DNA of 51,025 nucleotides from Thalassococcus profundi. Its GTDB lineage: Bacteria; Pseudomonadota; Alphaproteobacteria; Rhodobacterales; Rhodobacteraceae. Location of the stretch: contig NZ_QPMK01000001.1 in NCBI RefSeq assembly GCF_003344785.1, positions 147,501-198,525 on the forward strand, in the 5' to 3' direction. Positions 11,919-20,428 of the stretch are shown piece after piece (positions within the stretch are counted from its first letter, which is position 1; the number at the start of each line of letters is the position of its first letter). The notes beneath the pieces were generated by a model. It worked only from the letters and a program-made list of their open reading frames with translations. It was not told where the DNA came from and made no database searches. Made by a program: the position numbers and the translations under genes.

Positions 11919-11956
11919 CGCTTGCAGGCCTGGGTCTATCGGAGACCCAACAAGCG
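11919..11956 (-). promoter_or_regulatory. Hairpin in the leader of the acidic protein gene
   Basis: TGGGTCT (11931-11937) pairs with AGACCCA (11943-11949), and outside it CGCTTG (11919-11924) pairs with CAAGCG (11951-11956). The structure lies 19 nt before the start codon, just upstream of the Shine-Dalgarno, in the space shared with divergent pyrF. It could affect translation or be a protein-binding site. Confidence 0.4.
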
Positions 11957-12038
11957 AAGGCTGGAATCCGTTCCCGACTTCCTTTACGGACGGCGCAATC
12001 GGCGCGACCGCGCCGTTCAGATTTTCGGAGCCGCCGCC

Positions 12039-12728
12039 ATGTCCGATGACCGCCTGATCGTCGCCCTCGATGTTCCCAACGCCCTGGCGGGGCTCGATCT
12101 TGCCGGCCGGCTGGGTGACGCGGTGTCGTTCTACAAGATCGGTCTCGGCATGCTGACCGGGGGCGGTCTGGCCCTGGCGAACGAACTCAAGCAGGATCAC
12201 GGCAAACGCATCTTCCTCGACATGAAGCTTTTCGACATCGGCGCCACGGTCGAGGCAGCGGTGCGGGGCCTCGCGCAGTACGATATCGATTTCCTGACGG
12301 TTCACGGCGACCCGCACGTGGTGCGCGCGGCCATGCAGGGTGCGGCGGGTTCGTCGATGCGCATTCTTGCGGTCACGATCCTGACGTCGCTGGACCGCGA
12401 TGACCTCGATGCCGCACTGATCGCCGACGGCGACATCGCGGATCTGGTGCAAACCCGCGCCGGCCGCGCCTTTGACGCCGGGGCCGACGGGGTCATCGCC
12501 TCGCCCAACGAGGCGGCGATGATCCGCGCCCTGCCCGAAGCCGACGGACGCCTGATCGTGACGCCAGGCGTGCGTCCGACCGGGGCCGCCGCCGGCGATC
12601 AGAAACGCATCGCCACGCCGGGTGCCGCGATCCGCGACGGTGCCGACCATATCGTGGTGGGCCGCCCGGTCTGGCAGTCGGACGATCCCCGCGCCGCCGC
12701 CCAGGCGATCCTTGCCGAACTGCCCTGA
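12039..12728 (+). CDS. pyrF: PyrF, orotidine 5'-phosphate decarboxylase
   Basis: 229 aa, the normal length for the short bacterial form. It catalyses the last step of de novo UMP synthesis in the cytoplasm. The catalytic Asp-Lys-Asp array is visible in FLDMKLFDIG (about residues 58-67), preceded by LIVALDVPNA near the N-terminus. The phosphate-binding end is GADHIVVGRPV. The ATG at 12039 is the natural start; the longer open frame upstream is antisense to the acidic protein gene. It diverges from that gene and seems to be transcribed alone. Confidence 0.96.
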   Translation: MSDDRLIVALDVPNALAGLDLAGRLGDAVSFYKIGLGMLTGGGLALANELKQDHGKRIFLDMKLFDIGATVEAAVRGLAQYDIDFLTVHGDPHVVRAAMQGAAGSSMRILAVTILTSLDRDDLDAALIADGDIADLVQTRAGRAFDAGADGVIASPNEAAMIRALPEADGRLIVTPGVRPTGAAAGDQKRIATPGAAIRDGADHIVVGRPVWQSDDPRAAAQAILAELP

Positions 12729-12838
12729 CGGGCTGCGCCGGGCGAAAGCACTGAGTCCGCTCACGTTTTCGAGATGCTTGAAACTTTTTCTCAGGGTGTG
12801 ACGTTAATCTCGCATAACGCAACCTTGAGGTTACGAGC

Positions 12839-13150
12839 ATGACACAGACAAAGACACAAATTGGCGACGTTACCTACAACGCCATGACGCAGTCCTTCGA
12901 AGCGCTGGTCACATTTTACACCGATGCAGGCCGCGTTCGGGTGGCTGCCGCCTATCCCGCGAAACTCGACGCCGACTTTGCCGAGGTGACAGACGGGCTG
13001 TGGCACACCGCCATTCGCCAGCTTGACGCACCCGATGCCTTGCAGGCGCGGCTCAGCGCCAAGCGGGCGACAGAGCGTCGCCAGCCCCGGTTCGTTCCGC
13101 AGTTCACTCATTGGCTGCGCCAGATCACCGGCCATAGCGAAGCGGCCTGA
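12839..13150 (+). CDS. Small conserved-looking hypothetical protein
   Basis: 103 aa, soluble, no signal peptide or membrane segment. It begins MTQTKTQIGDVTYNAMTQSF, continues with a hydrophobic/polar alternation suggesting beta strands (ALVTFYTDAGRVRVAAAYPA), and ends with a basic helical part (RLSAKRATERRQPRF). I do not recognise a domain. An ATG, a leader about 110 nt long after pyrF and a strong terminator downstream support a real single-gene unit. An orphan of the Rhodobacterales is likely. Confidence 0.65.
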   Translation: MTQTKTQIGDVTYNAMTQSFEALVTFYTDAGRVRVAAAYPAKLDADFAEVTDGLWHTAIRQLDAPDALQARLSAKRATERRQPRFVPQFTHWLRQITGHSEAA

Positions 13151-13231
13151 ATCTCTGAACTCAAAGTTTTGGCTGTGATGCTCTGCGCCTGTCCCGGTGT
13201 CTTATCGCAGCCTGTTCGGCTCTGGCCGAAC

Positions 13232-13267
13232 GTGCGCCTGCTGATCCCCCGGCAGGCGCACAATTTT
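13232..13267. terminator. Terminator between the small hypothetical gene and the NUDIX gene
   Basis: GTGCGCCTGC (13232-13241) and GCAGGCGCAC (13252-13261) form a perfect 10-bp stem with a 10-nt loop, followed on the plus strand by AATTTT. It serves the plus-strand gene and may also end the converging NUDIX gene, whose stop abuts it. Confidence 0.8.
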
Positions 13268-13682
13268 AACCTTCACGCAAATATAGGCGCAGCACGTCGC
13301 GGAAATGCGGAATAGCATCCGCCCGCTCAAGGTAAGCGTTTGGCGCCATCAACCTCCAGCCGCTGCCTTCGTCGCCCAGCCGGATATCCGCCTGACCCGA
13401 TTCTTCGATATTTGCCGCAAAGAACCAGCTGCGCCTGTCATGCTGCAGCAGCTCGTGGCGCCAGGTCAAATCGGCAGGCCGAAGGTTGAGCCCGACCTCT
13501 TCCCGCGTTTCGCGCAGGACACAGGACACCGCAGTCTCCGCGCCCTCCCGACCGCCGCCCGGAAAATCGAGGTAACCGGGCCAGGGAATGTGCGGCTTCC
13601 GATCACGGCGGATGACCAAGAGCTGGGCGCCGAGGAACAGCAGCAGCTTCGCTCCATGGAACTCGCCGTCATTCTGGGTCAT
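13266..13682 (-). CDS. NUDIX hydrolase
   Basis: 138 aa. The Nudix box GX5EX7REUXEEXGU is visible from GGREGAE through RETREEVGL (about residues 47-70), which binds Mg2+ and cleaves nucleoside diphosphate derivatives. The surrounding sequence (LLVIRRDRKPHIPWPGYLDFPGG) is typical of housecleaning MutT/ADP-ribose-type enzymes, but the substrate cannot be assigned. It is divergent from dinB with about 60 nt between them. Confidence 0.88.
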   Translation of the reverse strand: MTQNDGEFHGAKLLLFLGAQLLVIRRDRKPHIPWPGYLDFPGGGREGAETAVSCVLRETREEVGLNLRPADLTWRHELLQHDRRSWFFAANIEESGQADIRLGDEGSGWRLMAPNAYLERADAIPHFRDVLRLYLREG

Positions 13683-13745
13683 GGCATCGCCTCCGGCGTC
13701 GGGCTATACTTTCGAACGTAAGGTCCCCCACCGGATTTGCGACCC

Positions 13746-14999
13746 ATGCCTGCCCTCTGCCGCGATTGCCTGACCGGGTTCGATGCCGGTCCGCGCTGCC
13801 CCGTCTGCCGAAGCCCTCGGGTCGTCGCGCATGCGGAACTGCGCGACCTCAGCATTGCGCACATGGATTGCGACGCCTTTTATGCCTCGGTCGAAAAACG
13901 CGACAATCCCGAACTGGCGGACAAGCCGGTGATCATCGGCGGCGGGCGGCGTGGTGTGGTGTCGACGGCCTGCTACATCGCGCGCATCCGCGGCGTGCGC
14001 TCTGCCATGCCGATGTTCCAGGCGCTCAAGCTCTGCCCCGACGCGGTGATCGTGAAACCCCGGATGCAGGCCTATGCCGAGGCATCCCGGGCGATCCGGG
14101 CGATGATGGAAGAGCTGACCCCGGCGATCGAACCGCTGTCGCTGGACGAGGCGTTTCTCGACCTGTCGGGCACCGAACGCCTGCACGGCGCACCGCCTGC
14201 CACGATGCTCGCCCGGCTGGTGCGCCGGATGCGCGACGAGCTGGGGCTGACCGGCTCCATCGGCCTGTCGCACAACAAGTTCCTGGCCAAGATCGCCTCC
14301 GACCTCGACAAGCCGCACGGGTTTTCGGTAATCGGCCGGGCCGAAACCGAGGCCTTCCTGCGCCCCAAGCCAATCCGCCTGATCTGGGGCGTGGGCGCTG
14401 CGGGACAGGCGGCGCTCGACAAGGCCGGCATCCGCACCTTCGAGGATCTTTGGCGATGGGACCGCCGCGACCTTGCCGCGCGGTTCGGGTCGATGGGCGA
14501 CCGGCTCTGGCACCTCGCGCGCGGCATCGACAACCGTCGCGTGTCCCGCGATGCGCCGATGAAATCCATCTCGAACGAGACCACGTTTCACGAGGACACC
14601 GGCGACCCGGATCTGCTGGACGGGCACCTGTGGCGCATGTGCGAAAAGGTCGCCGACCGGGCCAAGGCCAAAGGGCTGGCGGGCCGCACCGTGACACTCA
14701 AGCTCAAGCGCGCCGATTTCACCCTGCTTTCGCGGCGGACCACCCTGCGCGACCCGACCCAGACCGCCGATACGCTTTACCGCACCGCACGCGGGCTGTT
14801 CGACCAGGTTGGCAACAAGGGCCCTTACCGACTGCTCGGCGCCGGATTGTCGGACCTGTGTTCCGCAGCGGATGCCGACCGCTCGGCCGATCTGCTGGAT
14901 CCCGGCGCCGCCAAGCGCCGCGCAGCCGAAGCCGCCACCGACCGTATCCGCGGACGGTTTGGCCCGGACGCCATCCTCAAGGGACGGGCATTGCGCTGA
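13746..14999 (+). CDS. dinB: DinB, DNA polymerase IV (Y family) with N-terminal zinc ribbon
   Basis: 417 aa. Catalytic palm carboxylates are in IAHMDCDAFYASVEKRD and LSLDEAFLDLSG, followed by a helix-hairpin-helix thumb and a little-finger domain. It performs error-prone translesion synthesis. A short extension before the catalytic core has four cysteines (C5, C8, C18, C21: CRDC and CPVC) and looks like a zinc ribbon, absent from E. coli DinB but known in alphaproteobacterial versions. The ATG at 13746 is used; an in-frame TTG at 13737 is possible. No GTTC-N7-GTTC or GAAC-N7-GAAC LexA box was seen upstream. Confidence 0.94.
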   Translation: MPALCRDCLTGFDAGPRCPVCRSPRVVAHAELRDLSIAHMDCDAFYASVEKRDNPELADKPVIIGGGRRGVVSTACYIARIRGVRSAMPMFQALKLCPDAVIVKPRMQAYAEASRAIRAMMEELTPAIEPLSLDEAFLDLSGTERLHGAPPATMLARLVRRMRDELGLTGSIGLSHNKFLAKIASDLDKPHGFSVIGRAETEAFLRPKPIRLIWGVGAAGQAALDKAGIRTFEDLWRWDRRDLAARFGSMGDRLWHLARGIDNRRVSRDAPMKSISNETTFHEDTGDPDLLDGHLWRMCEKVADRAKAKGLAGRTVTLKLKRADFTLLSRRTTLRDPTQTADTLYRTARGLFDQVGNKGPYRLLGAGLSDLCSAADADRSADLLDPGAAKRRAAEAATDRIRGRFGPDAILKGRALR

Positions 15000-15036
15000 G
15001 GCGCGGTGCGTTCACGACGGAAAACCTCCGACGCGA

Positions 15037-15768
15037 TCAGGCAAACAGGCGGTAGTACAGCCAGTCCGGCAGGAATTGCGACACCCGGAACACCCAGGAA
15101 AACACCATCGGGAAGCTGCGCTTGAACCGGTCCGAGTTCATGTGTTCGAAGTAGATGTCCGCCGCCGCCTCCGGCTCCATGATGAAGGGCATCTTGAAGT
15201 CGTTCTTGTCCGTGAGGCGCGTGCGAATAAAGCCGGGGTTGACCAGTTGTACGTCCACGCCGGTCTTGCGCAGGTCGCAATACATCGATTCCGCCAACAC
15301 CATCACACCGGCCTTGGAAGGCGAATAGCCGATCGCACCGGGCAGGCCGCGAAAGCCCGACAGGCTGCCGGTCAGCACGATGTGCCCCTTGTCGCGCGCG
15401 ACCATCGGCGGCACGACGACACCCATCAGGCGCATCGCGCCGCTAAAGTTCACGTCGGCCATGGTGTTGGCCTGCTCGGCGTCCCATTCCTTGGCGCCGA
15501 AAGGCCAGTAGACCCCGGCCAATTGCACCACGCCGTCGACCTCGCCGATCTGCTCCGCCGCCTTGGCCAACGCATCAGCATCGGTCACGTCCACCGGCAC
15601 GATCTCACTCGGACCGGGCAGCTTAGACGCGAGATCGCGCAATCCGTCCTCGCTGCGCGCCGACAGGATCAGGTGCACGCCCACGGTCGACAGCTTGTGC
15701 GCCAGCGCAGCACCCAGACCTTCGCTGGCGCCCACCAGCCAGTAGCGTTTTCCCTGCCAGTCTCTCAT
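15037..15768 (-). CDS. SDR-family NAD(P)-dependent oxidoreductase (sigma-E locus)
   Basis: 243 aa. A Rossmann glycine motif, GASEGLGAALAHKL, lies at about residue 13, with the SDR catalytic Ser/Tyr/Lys in LTGSLSGFRG and GYSPSKAG (YxxxK). The C-terminus ends in a hydrophobic segment (FSWVFRVSQFLPDWLYYRLFA) that may dock to membrane. It is the last gene of the five-gene operon divergent from rpoE-chrR, and its start overlaps the DUF3833 stop by 4 nt. The position matches the RSP1087 slot of the Rhodobacter sphaeroides sigma-E cluster. The substrate is unknown; membrane lipid modification is plausible from context. Confidence 0.87.
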   Translation of the reverse strand: MRDWQGKRYWLVGASEGLGAALAHKLSTVGVHLILSARSEDGLRDLASKLPGPSEIVPVDVTDADALAKAAEQIGEVDGVVQLAGVYWPFGAKEWDAEQANTMADVNFSGAMRLMGVVVPPMVARDKGHIVLTGSLSGFRGLPGAIGYSPSKAGVMVLAESMYCDLRKTGVDVQLVNPGFIRTRLTDKNDFKMPFIMEPEAAADIYFEHMNSDRFKRSFPMVFSWVFRVSQFLPDWLYYRLFA

Positions 15769-16331
15769 GTGGTGTCCTTTCGGCGCATGGTCGCCACCAG
15801 TTCGGCGACCTTGATTCCGTATTTACGAAACTGCGACCTGTTCACGATGGTTCCGTTCGGCGCCAGATACATCCAATCCACCGTGCTCAGCACATGGCCG
15901 CCCGACTCCTCCGGCAGGCGGATGCGGTAGCGTAGCTGCACGGTCGGCCCGCTCTGCTGGCCCCGACCGTCGCCCACGACATCGTCCGCCTGGGCGCGGA
16001 TCGCGCCGCCGTCTTCAAGCGTCAGCCGCCATTCGCGGCGCTGCACCTCGCCGTTGTCGTAGCGAAAGGTTTCGGCCATCACGCCGGAATTGCCCTCCCA
16101 GGTGACGTCGAAATCCCCGACAAAACACGAGGTGATCCGCCCCATCGGTCCATAGATCACGCCTTCGCACAGCAGCGGTCCGTCGAGGTGCCTTTTCAGA
16201 TCGAACGCCTCGGGTCCGTAATCCGCGTAATCCTCCGGTTTTTGCGCCAGGAACCCGAAAAACCGCCGCTTGAGCAGTCCGATCCCCAGCGCCAGAAGCG
16301 CGCCGATCAGGACGTAAAACAGCGGTTCCAT
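15765..16331 (-). CDS. DUF3833 family protein (sigma-E locus)
   Basis: 188 aa. One N-terminal membrane segment (FYVLIGALLALGIGLL, about residues 4-19) is followed by a lipocalin-like beta-rich domain typical of DUF3833 (FDLKRHLDGPLLCEGVIYGP ... GRITSCFVGDFDVTW). The start at 16331 lies 5 nt after the MFS gene stop, and the end overlaps the SDR start by 4 nt. It corresponds to the RSP1088 position of the conserved singlet-oxygen operon. A role in handling modified lipids is only inference. Confidence 0.85.
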   Translation of the reverse strand: MEPLFYVLIGALLALGIGLLKRRFFGFLAQKPEDYADYGPEAFDLKRHLDGPLLCEGVIYGPMGRITSCFVGDFDVTWEGNSGVMAETFRYDNGEVQRREWRLTLEDGGAIRAQADDVVGDGRGQQSGPTVQLRYRIRLPEESGGHVLSTVDWMYLAPNGTIVNRSQFRKYGIKVAELVATMRRKDTT

Positions 16332-16336
16332 CTGGA

Positions 16337-17575
16337 TCAATCCTTTTGCACGGGCGTGACGATCAGCAGCGCGAACGCCACGAGTTTCAGAACGCAGGGC
16401 ACCGCCGCATACAGCAGGCTGAGCGTCCAGAGCGCCTGCTCCGAATTCTCGGCCCCGGATTCGAAGCCTGCCGCTTCCAGTGTGGGAAGTAGCGCGGCGG
16501 CGGCGAAGGCCAGCGTGAATTTCGAGACGAAGGACCAGAGCGCGAATCCCTCGGTGGCGTTGGGGGCGATGATCTCCATCCGCCGGGCGAAGATCGCGGG
16601 CAAGAGCGTCAAGTCGGCCCCCAGAGCCGCGCCCGACGCAAGGCAGATGAGCGCGAAGGCAATCGTGTCGCCGGTGCCCAGCAGCAGCGCGAAGCTGAAG
16701 GCGACGATGGCCAGTACCATCGCGGCCAGCAGCGCCTTTTTTGCGCCGATTCGTTCGGCGATCATGCCCCAGACGGGCGCCGCGCCCGCTGCCGAGATGA
16801 AAAAGAGCAGCAGCAGCGGCCCTTCCCAGCCGGGCGCATCCAGACGGCTTTCGACGAAGAACAGAAACAGGGTCGAGGTGACCGCGACGGGCGCCGCATT
16901 GGCCAAAGCCACCAACAGCAATTTGCGCGACACCGGATCGCGCAGCACCGGGCCGAAGCCGCCGGAGTCCAGCTCCAGCGCGCGCCCCCATTCGGGACGC
17001 ATGAGCCAGGCTGCCACGGCGCAGAACACCGCGAAGACCGCCGCAAACCCGGCAAAGGGCGGCAGGCCCAGGTACTCGAACGCAGCGGGCAGCACCGACG
17101 CGATGCAGACGCCGATCAGCCCGCCGGTTTCGCGCCACCGCGCCAGCCGCAGATGGCCCCGTCCTTGCTTGTCCAGTTCTCCGGCCTTGGCGACTCCGCG
17201 GGCGTAGAAGTTGATGGTCAGAAAGCTGTAGGCAGAGAACACCAGCGTCAGCATCCCCGCGAACCACCAGAGCGGGTCGATCGGCGGCGCGACGGCGAAG
17301 AGCCCCAGCATCGCGGCCCCCATGACCGCCACTGCCAGCGACACCGCCAGCGCCTGCTGGCGCCGCAGCGCCTCGGCCAGCCGACCAAGCAAGGGGTCCT
17401 GCACCACGTCGATGAGCCGGAGCGCGAACAGCACGGTGCCGAGCGCGCCAAGGCTAACCGCATATTCGTCGACGTAGAATTTCGGCGCGTGGATGTAGAT
17501 CGGCAGGCCGGCGGCAGCCAGAACGCCCGCGAAGACCGCAAAGCCGGGCAGGTTGCCGACAGCACTGCGCGCCAT
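16337..17575 (-). CDS. MFS transporter, glycoside/cation symporter-like (sigma-E locus)
   Basis: 412 aa with about 12 membrane segments. Family features include FALRLIDVVQDPLLGRLAEAL, close to the sugar:cation symporter (GPH/MelB-like) loop motif. ATG at 17575 is chosen because it overlaps the DUF1365 stop by one base (TGATG); an upstream ATG in the same frame would lie within DUF1365. It occupies the RSP1089 slot in the Rhodobacter sigma-E cluster. The substrate is unknown, and the sugar-symporter annotation is by fold only. Confidence 0.86.
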   Translation of the reverse strand: MARSAVGNLPGFAVFAGVLAAAGLPIYIHAPKFYVDEYAVSLGALGTVLFALRLIDVVQDPLLGRLAEALRRQQALAVSLAVAVMGAAMLGLFAVAPPIDPLWWFAGMLTLVFSAYSFLTINFYARGVAKAGELDKQGRGHLRLARWRETGGLIGVCIASVLPAAFEYLGLPPFAGFAAVFAVFCAVAAWLMRPEWGRALELDSGGFGPVLRDPVSRKLLLVALANAAPVAVTSTLFLFFVESRLDAPGWEGPLLLLFFISAAGAAPVWGMIAERIGAKKALLAAMVLAIVAFSFALLLGTGDTIAFALICLASGAALGADLTLLPAIFARRMEIIAPNATEGFALWSFVSKFTLAFAAAALLPTLEAAGFESGAENSEQALWTLSLLYAAVPCVLKLVAFALLIVTPVQKD

Positions 17576-18330
17576 CAGGACACTTCGCGGTTCGGTGGCA
17601 CCGGGCGGGGCCGGTAGCGCGCCCCCTTCCACCAGAGCTTCAGCGCCTGCCAGTGGATCAGCCCCAGCACCCGCCGCGATCCCAGCGGGCGGCGCAGGGC
17701 GGCGGCAAGGATGCCGCGGTTGCGCAAAGGTCTGCGCGGGCCGGTCAGGGTGGCGATCAGCCCGTCTTCGCCTTCGGAAAAGTCGATCCAGATGCCGATG
17801 CGGTCCGGCCGGATGTCGAAACGAAATTCGTAACCGCCCGCGATGCGCTGGAACGGAGAAACATGGAAAATCTTCTTAGCACGCAGCCGGTCATCGGCGG
17901 TGATAACGCTGCCATTGTCCTTGTGGCACAGATAGGAATGGCGGTCGCCGAAGGTGTTGCTGACCTCCGCGATCACCGCGCGCAGGCCGCCATCCTCGTC
18001 ATGGGCAAGCCAGAACGACACCGGGTTGAACACGTGCCCCAGCATCCGCGGCTGCGCCAGCAGCAGCAGCTGGCCCGGCGCGCGCACCTGGTGCGCCTGC
18101 AGCACGTCGCGCGCCCAGGCAGCCCCGCGCCCGTCCCGGGGCGGACCGCCATGGTCGCGGTCGTGCAGAGACACGAAGTTGCCGCCGTTGCGGGAAAAGA
18201 GCGCAGGGCCGCGTGTCCTTGCCTCGGCATCCAGCAGGACGAAATCCACGCCGTAGCGAAAGGCATTGGCGATGGCCCCCTTGCGGCCGTGATAGGTGTG
18301 GCCCGCGATATGATCGACGCGCGCCGTCAC
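17575..18330 (-). CDS. DUF1365 family protein (sigma-E/furan fatty acid locus)
   Basis: 251 aa. Typical DUF1365 blocks are YHGRKGAIANAFRYGVDFVLLD, MLGHVFNPVSFWLAHD and IAEVSNTFGDRHSYL. The start is GTG at 18330, overlapping the FAD oxidoreductase stop by 4 nt (GTGA). In R. sphaeroides the corresponding genes (RSP1090/RSP1091) affect ChrR turnover under singlet oxygen and have been linked to furan fatty acid formation (the UfaD/UfaO activities). I do not assign which activity belongs to which gene here. Confidence 0.88.
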   Translation of the reverse strand: MTARVDHIAGHTYHGRKGAIANAFRYGVDFVLLDAEARTRGPALFSRNGGNFVSLHDRDHGGPPRDGRGAAWARDVLQAHQVRAPGQLLLLAQPRMLGHVFNPVSFWLAHDEDGGLRAVIAEVSNTFGDRHSYLCHKDNGSVITADDRLRAKKIFHVSPFQRIAGGYEFRFDIRPDRIGIWIDFSEGEDGLIATLTGPRRPLRNRGILAAALRRPLGSRRVLGLIHWQALKLWWKGARYRPRPVPPNREVS

Positions 18331-19625
18331 GCCGCCGCGGCCCGGGCCGCGCTGCGGGCCCGCAGCGCCTCTGCCACGTCGAGCGCGCTGCTCAGCCCGT
18401 CCTCGTGAAAGCCGTTCTTCATCCAGGCGCCGCAGAACCAGGTGTTCTGCCGGCCGTTCATCGCCCGCACCAGTTCCTGCGCTTCGAGCGCGGCAAGGTC
18501 GTAGACCGGGTGGCGCAGCACCGTTTCGTCGTAGATCAGATCTTCGCGGATCGGACGGGTGGTGTTGAGCGTGACGAACATGGGATCGTCCTTGGGGATC
18601 GGCTGCAGGCTGTTCATCCAGTAGGTGAGGTCGATGCGGTTCAGCTCTTTACGCTCGGTCTCGGTATAGTTCCACGACGACCAGCAAACCCGTCGTTTGG
18701 GCATGACGCTTTCGTCCGCATGCAGCACCACGCGGTTGGGCTGGTAGGCGACGGCGCCCAGCGCGCGGCGTTCGGTATCGTCGGCATCGCTCAGCATCCG
18801 CAGCGAGTCGTCGGAATGGGTGGCAAAGATCACCTCGTCGAAGGTCTGCCAGTCGGCGCCATGGGTCTTGATCGCGACGCCGGCGCCGGTGCGGCGGACG
18901 GCATCGACCGCCGTGCCGAGCCGCAGCGTCACACCGCGTGCCTGCATCGCCGCACCGAGCCGGTTCACGTATTCCACCGATCCGCCCTGCACCGTGTACC
19001 ACTGGTGCTGACCCGAATAGTTCAGCAGCGCGTGGTTTTCGAAGAACTGGACCAGCGCATGCGCCGGGAAATCGAGCACCTTCTGCGTCGGAGTCGACCA
19101 GATCGCACCCGACAGCGGCAAGAGGTAATAGTCGCGGAACCAGTCGCCGGTGCCGAGTCCGTCGAGGAAATCGCCAAGAGACACGGTGCGGTCGCGCGCC
19201 CGGTCGACCGCCTTGGCGTTGAAACGGAAGATATCGCGGATCATCCCGAGGAATTTCGGATTGAGAGCGTTTTTCTTTTGCGCAAACGTCGCCTGGGCAC
19301 TGGCCAGACCGTATTCCAGCCGGCCACCGCGCAACGAGGCGCCGAAGCTCATGGTGGAAGGCGTCACAGGCACGTCTAGGTCGGCAAAGAGCCGCGCCAT
19401 GATCGGATAGTTGGCGTAGTTGAAGACGATGAACCCGGTATCGACCGGCTGATCGCCGCGCTTGCCGGCCGCCTTGGTCCGCGCGTGGCCGCCCAGCCGC
19501 GGTTCGGCCTCGAACAGGGTCACGTCGTGATCGTCGCCCAGCATGTACGCCGCCCCCATCCCCGAGATTCCGGCACCGATGACGGCAATGTGTCTGCGCG
19601 CGCCGGCGCTGGGATCAAAGGGCAT
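18327..19625 (-). CDS. FAD-dependent amine-oxidase-like oxidoreductase (sigma-E/furan fatty acid locus)
   Basis: 432 aa. The dinucleotide-binding motif IAVIGAGISGMGAAYML (about residues 12-28) is followed by LFEAEPRLGGHARTK. The C-terminal FAD motif region is NTWFCGAWMKNGFHEDGLSSALDVAEAL. This family sits next to DUF1365 and cyclopropane-type methyltransferases and acts on phospholipid acyl chains. It is the first gene of the operon divergent from rpoE. The start at 19625 is chosen from the conserved N-terminus; longer versions would extend 40 residues into non-conserved sequence. No methyltransferase (cfa/ufaM) gene is nearby, so that step must be encoded elsewhere. Confidence 0.9.
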   Translation of the reverse strand: MPFDPSAGARRHIAVIGAGISGMGAAYMLGDDHDVTLFEAEPRLGGHARTKAAGKRGDQPVDTGFIVFNYANYPIMARLFADLDVPVTPSTMSFGASLRGGRLEYGLASAQATFAQKKNALNPKFLGMIRDIFRFNAKAVDRARDRTVSLGDFLDGLGTGDWFRDYYLLPLSGAIWSTPTQKVLDFPAHALVQFFENHALLNYSGQHQWYTVQGGSVEYVNRLGAAMQARGVTLRLGTAVDAVRRTGAGVAIKTHGADWQTFDEVIFATHSDDSLRMLSDADDTERRALGAVAYQPNRVVLHADESVMPKRRVCWSSWNYTETERKELNRIDLTYWMNSLQPIPKDDPMFVTLNTTRPIREDLIYDETVLRHPVYDLAALEAQELVRAMNGRQNTWFCGAWMKNGFHEDGLSSALDVAEALRARSAARAAAA

Positions 19626-19720
19626 GAAGGACGGGTCTCCGGACGGTTTCAGCTTGCCTGTAGTAACGGGTACGCTTGTCAGAGAGTTTTGGATGAAAAA
19701 AGAAAAAACGGGTGTCGGAG

Positions 19721-19750
19721 TGATCCATTCATGGCAGCGGCGCGTATCCG
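19721..19750 (+). promoter_or_regulatory. Candidate sigma-E autoregulatory promoter of rpoE-chrR
   Basis: TGATCC at 19721-19726, 18-nt spacer, TATC at 19745-19748. This fits the Rhodobacter sigma-E promoter pattern and lies about 110 nt before the GTG start. On the minus strand a weaker match for the divergent operon is TCATCC (19696-19691), 18 nt, TACC. Confidence 0.5.
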
Positions 19751-19862
19751 TCACATGTTACGCACTCAGATATCTGCCTTTGGCTCTGCTCCGGCGCCGG
19801 TTCTGCCGCGCGCCGCGGCCAAGCATCCAGAGCGCATCAGTCGGAGAGCGGAGAGTATCACG

Positions 19863-20423
19863 GTGACCGACCCCAAGCCTGACGCGAGGCCCGGATGGGT
19901 GGATCAGATGATCCGCGTCCGAGACGACCGCAGCGAAGACGACTTCGTGGCCCTGTTCGATCATTTCGCGCCGCGGGTGAAGGCCTTTTTGATGCGGTCG
20001 GGGTCCGATGCGTCGCTGGCAGAGGAATGCGCGCAAGAGGTGATGGTCACGGTCTGGAACAAGGCGCACATGTTCGATCCGGGGCGTGCCAGTGTCGCCA
20101 CCTGGATCTTCACCATCGCCCGAAACAAGAAGATCGACGTGCTGCGCAGGCAGCGCCGTCCCGAGCCCGAGGACTTGCCCTGGGGTCCGGAACCGGAACC
20201 AGACCAGACCGAAGTGCTGGCCCTTCAGCAGGAAACCGAAACGCTGGGAGAGGCACTGGCCGCCCTGCCCGACAAGCAGCGACAACTGATCGAGAAAGCC
20301 TATTTCGGCGATCTCACCCATTCCGAGATCGCTGCCGAAACCGGCCTGCCGCTTGGCACGATCAAATCCCGAATCCGGCTGGCGCTGGACCGCCTGCGCC
20401 ATGCCATGCAACAGAAACAGTGA
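19863..20423 (+). CDS. rpoE: RpoE, ECF sigma factor (ECF11, singlet-oxygen response)
   Basis: 186 aa with a GTG start. Sigma region 2 is in FVALFDHFAPRVKAFLMRSG ... AEECAQEVMVTVWNKA (about residues 27-78), and region 4 in LPDKQRQLIEKAYFGDLTHSEIAAETGLPLGTIKSRI (about 137-175). It is followed 5 nt later by a zinc anti-sigma gene of the ChrR type, which identifies the group. In Rhodobacter it drives the response to singlet oxygen formed by light and photosensitisers. It is divergent from its expected target operon. Confidence 0.94.
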   Translation: MTDPKPDARPGWVDQMIRVRDDRSEDDFVALFDHFAPRVKAFLMRSGSDASLAEECAQEVMVTVWNKAHMFDPGRASVATWIFTIARNKKIDVLRRQRRPEPEDLPWGPEPEPDQTEVLALQQETETLGEALAALPDKQRQLIEKAYFGDLTHSEIAAETGLPLGTIKSRIRLALDRLRHAMQQKQ

Positions 20424-20428
20424 CCGAC

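Noticed and set aside
10190-12057. Several long plus-strand frames across the acidic protein gene, and the Arg-rich minus frame
   Set aside because: They are by-products of its biased codons. Only the frame with a membrane segment, Shine-Dalgarno and terminator is convincing.
13683-13745. LexA/SOS box between the NUDIX gene and dinB
   Set aside because: GAACGTAAGGTCC contains only one GAAC half-site; no GAAC-N7-GAAC or GTTC-N7-GTTC is present.
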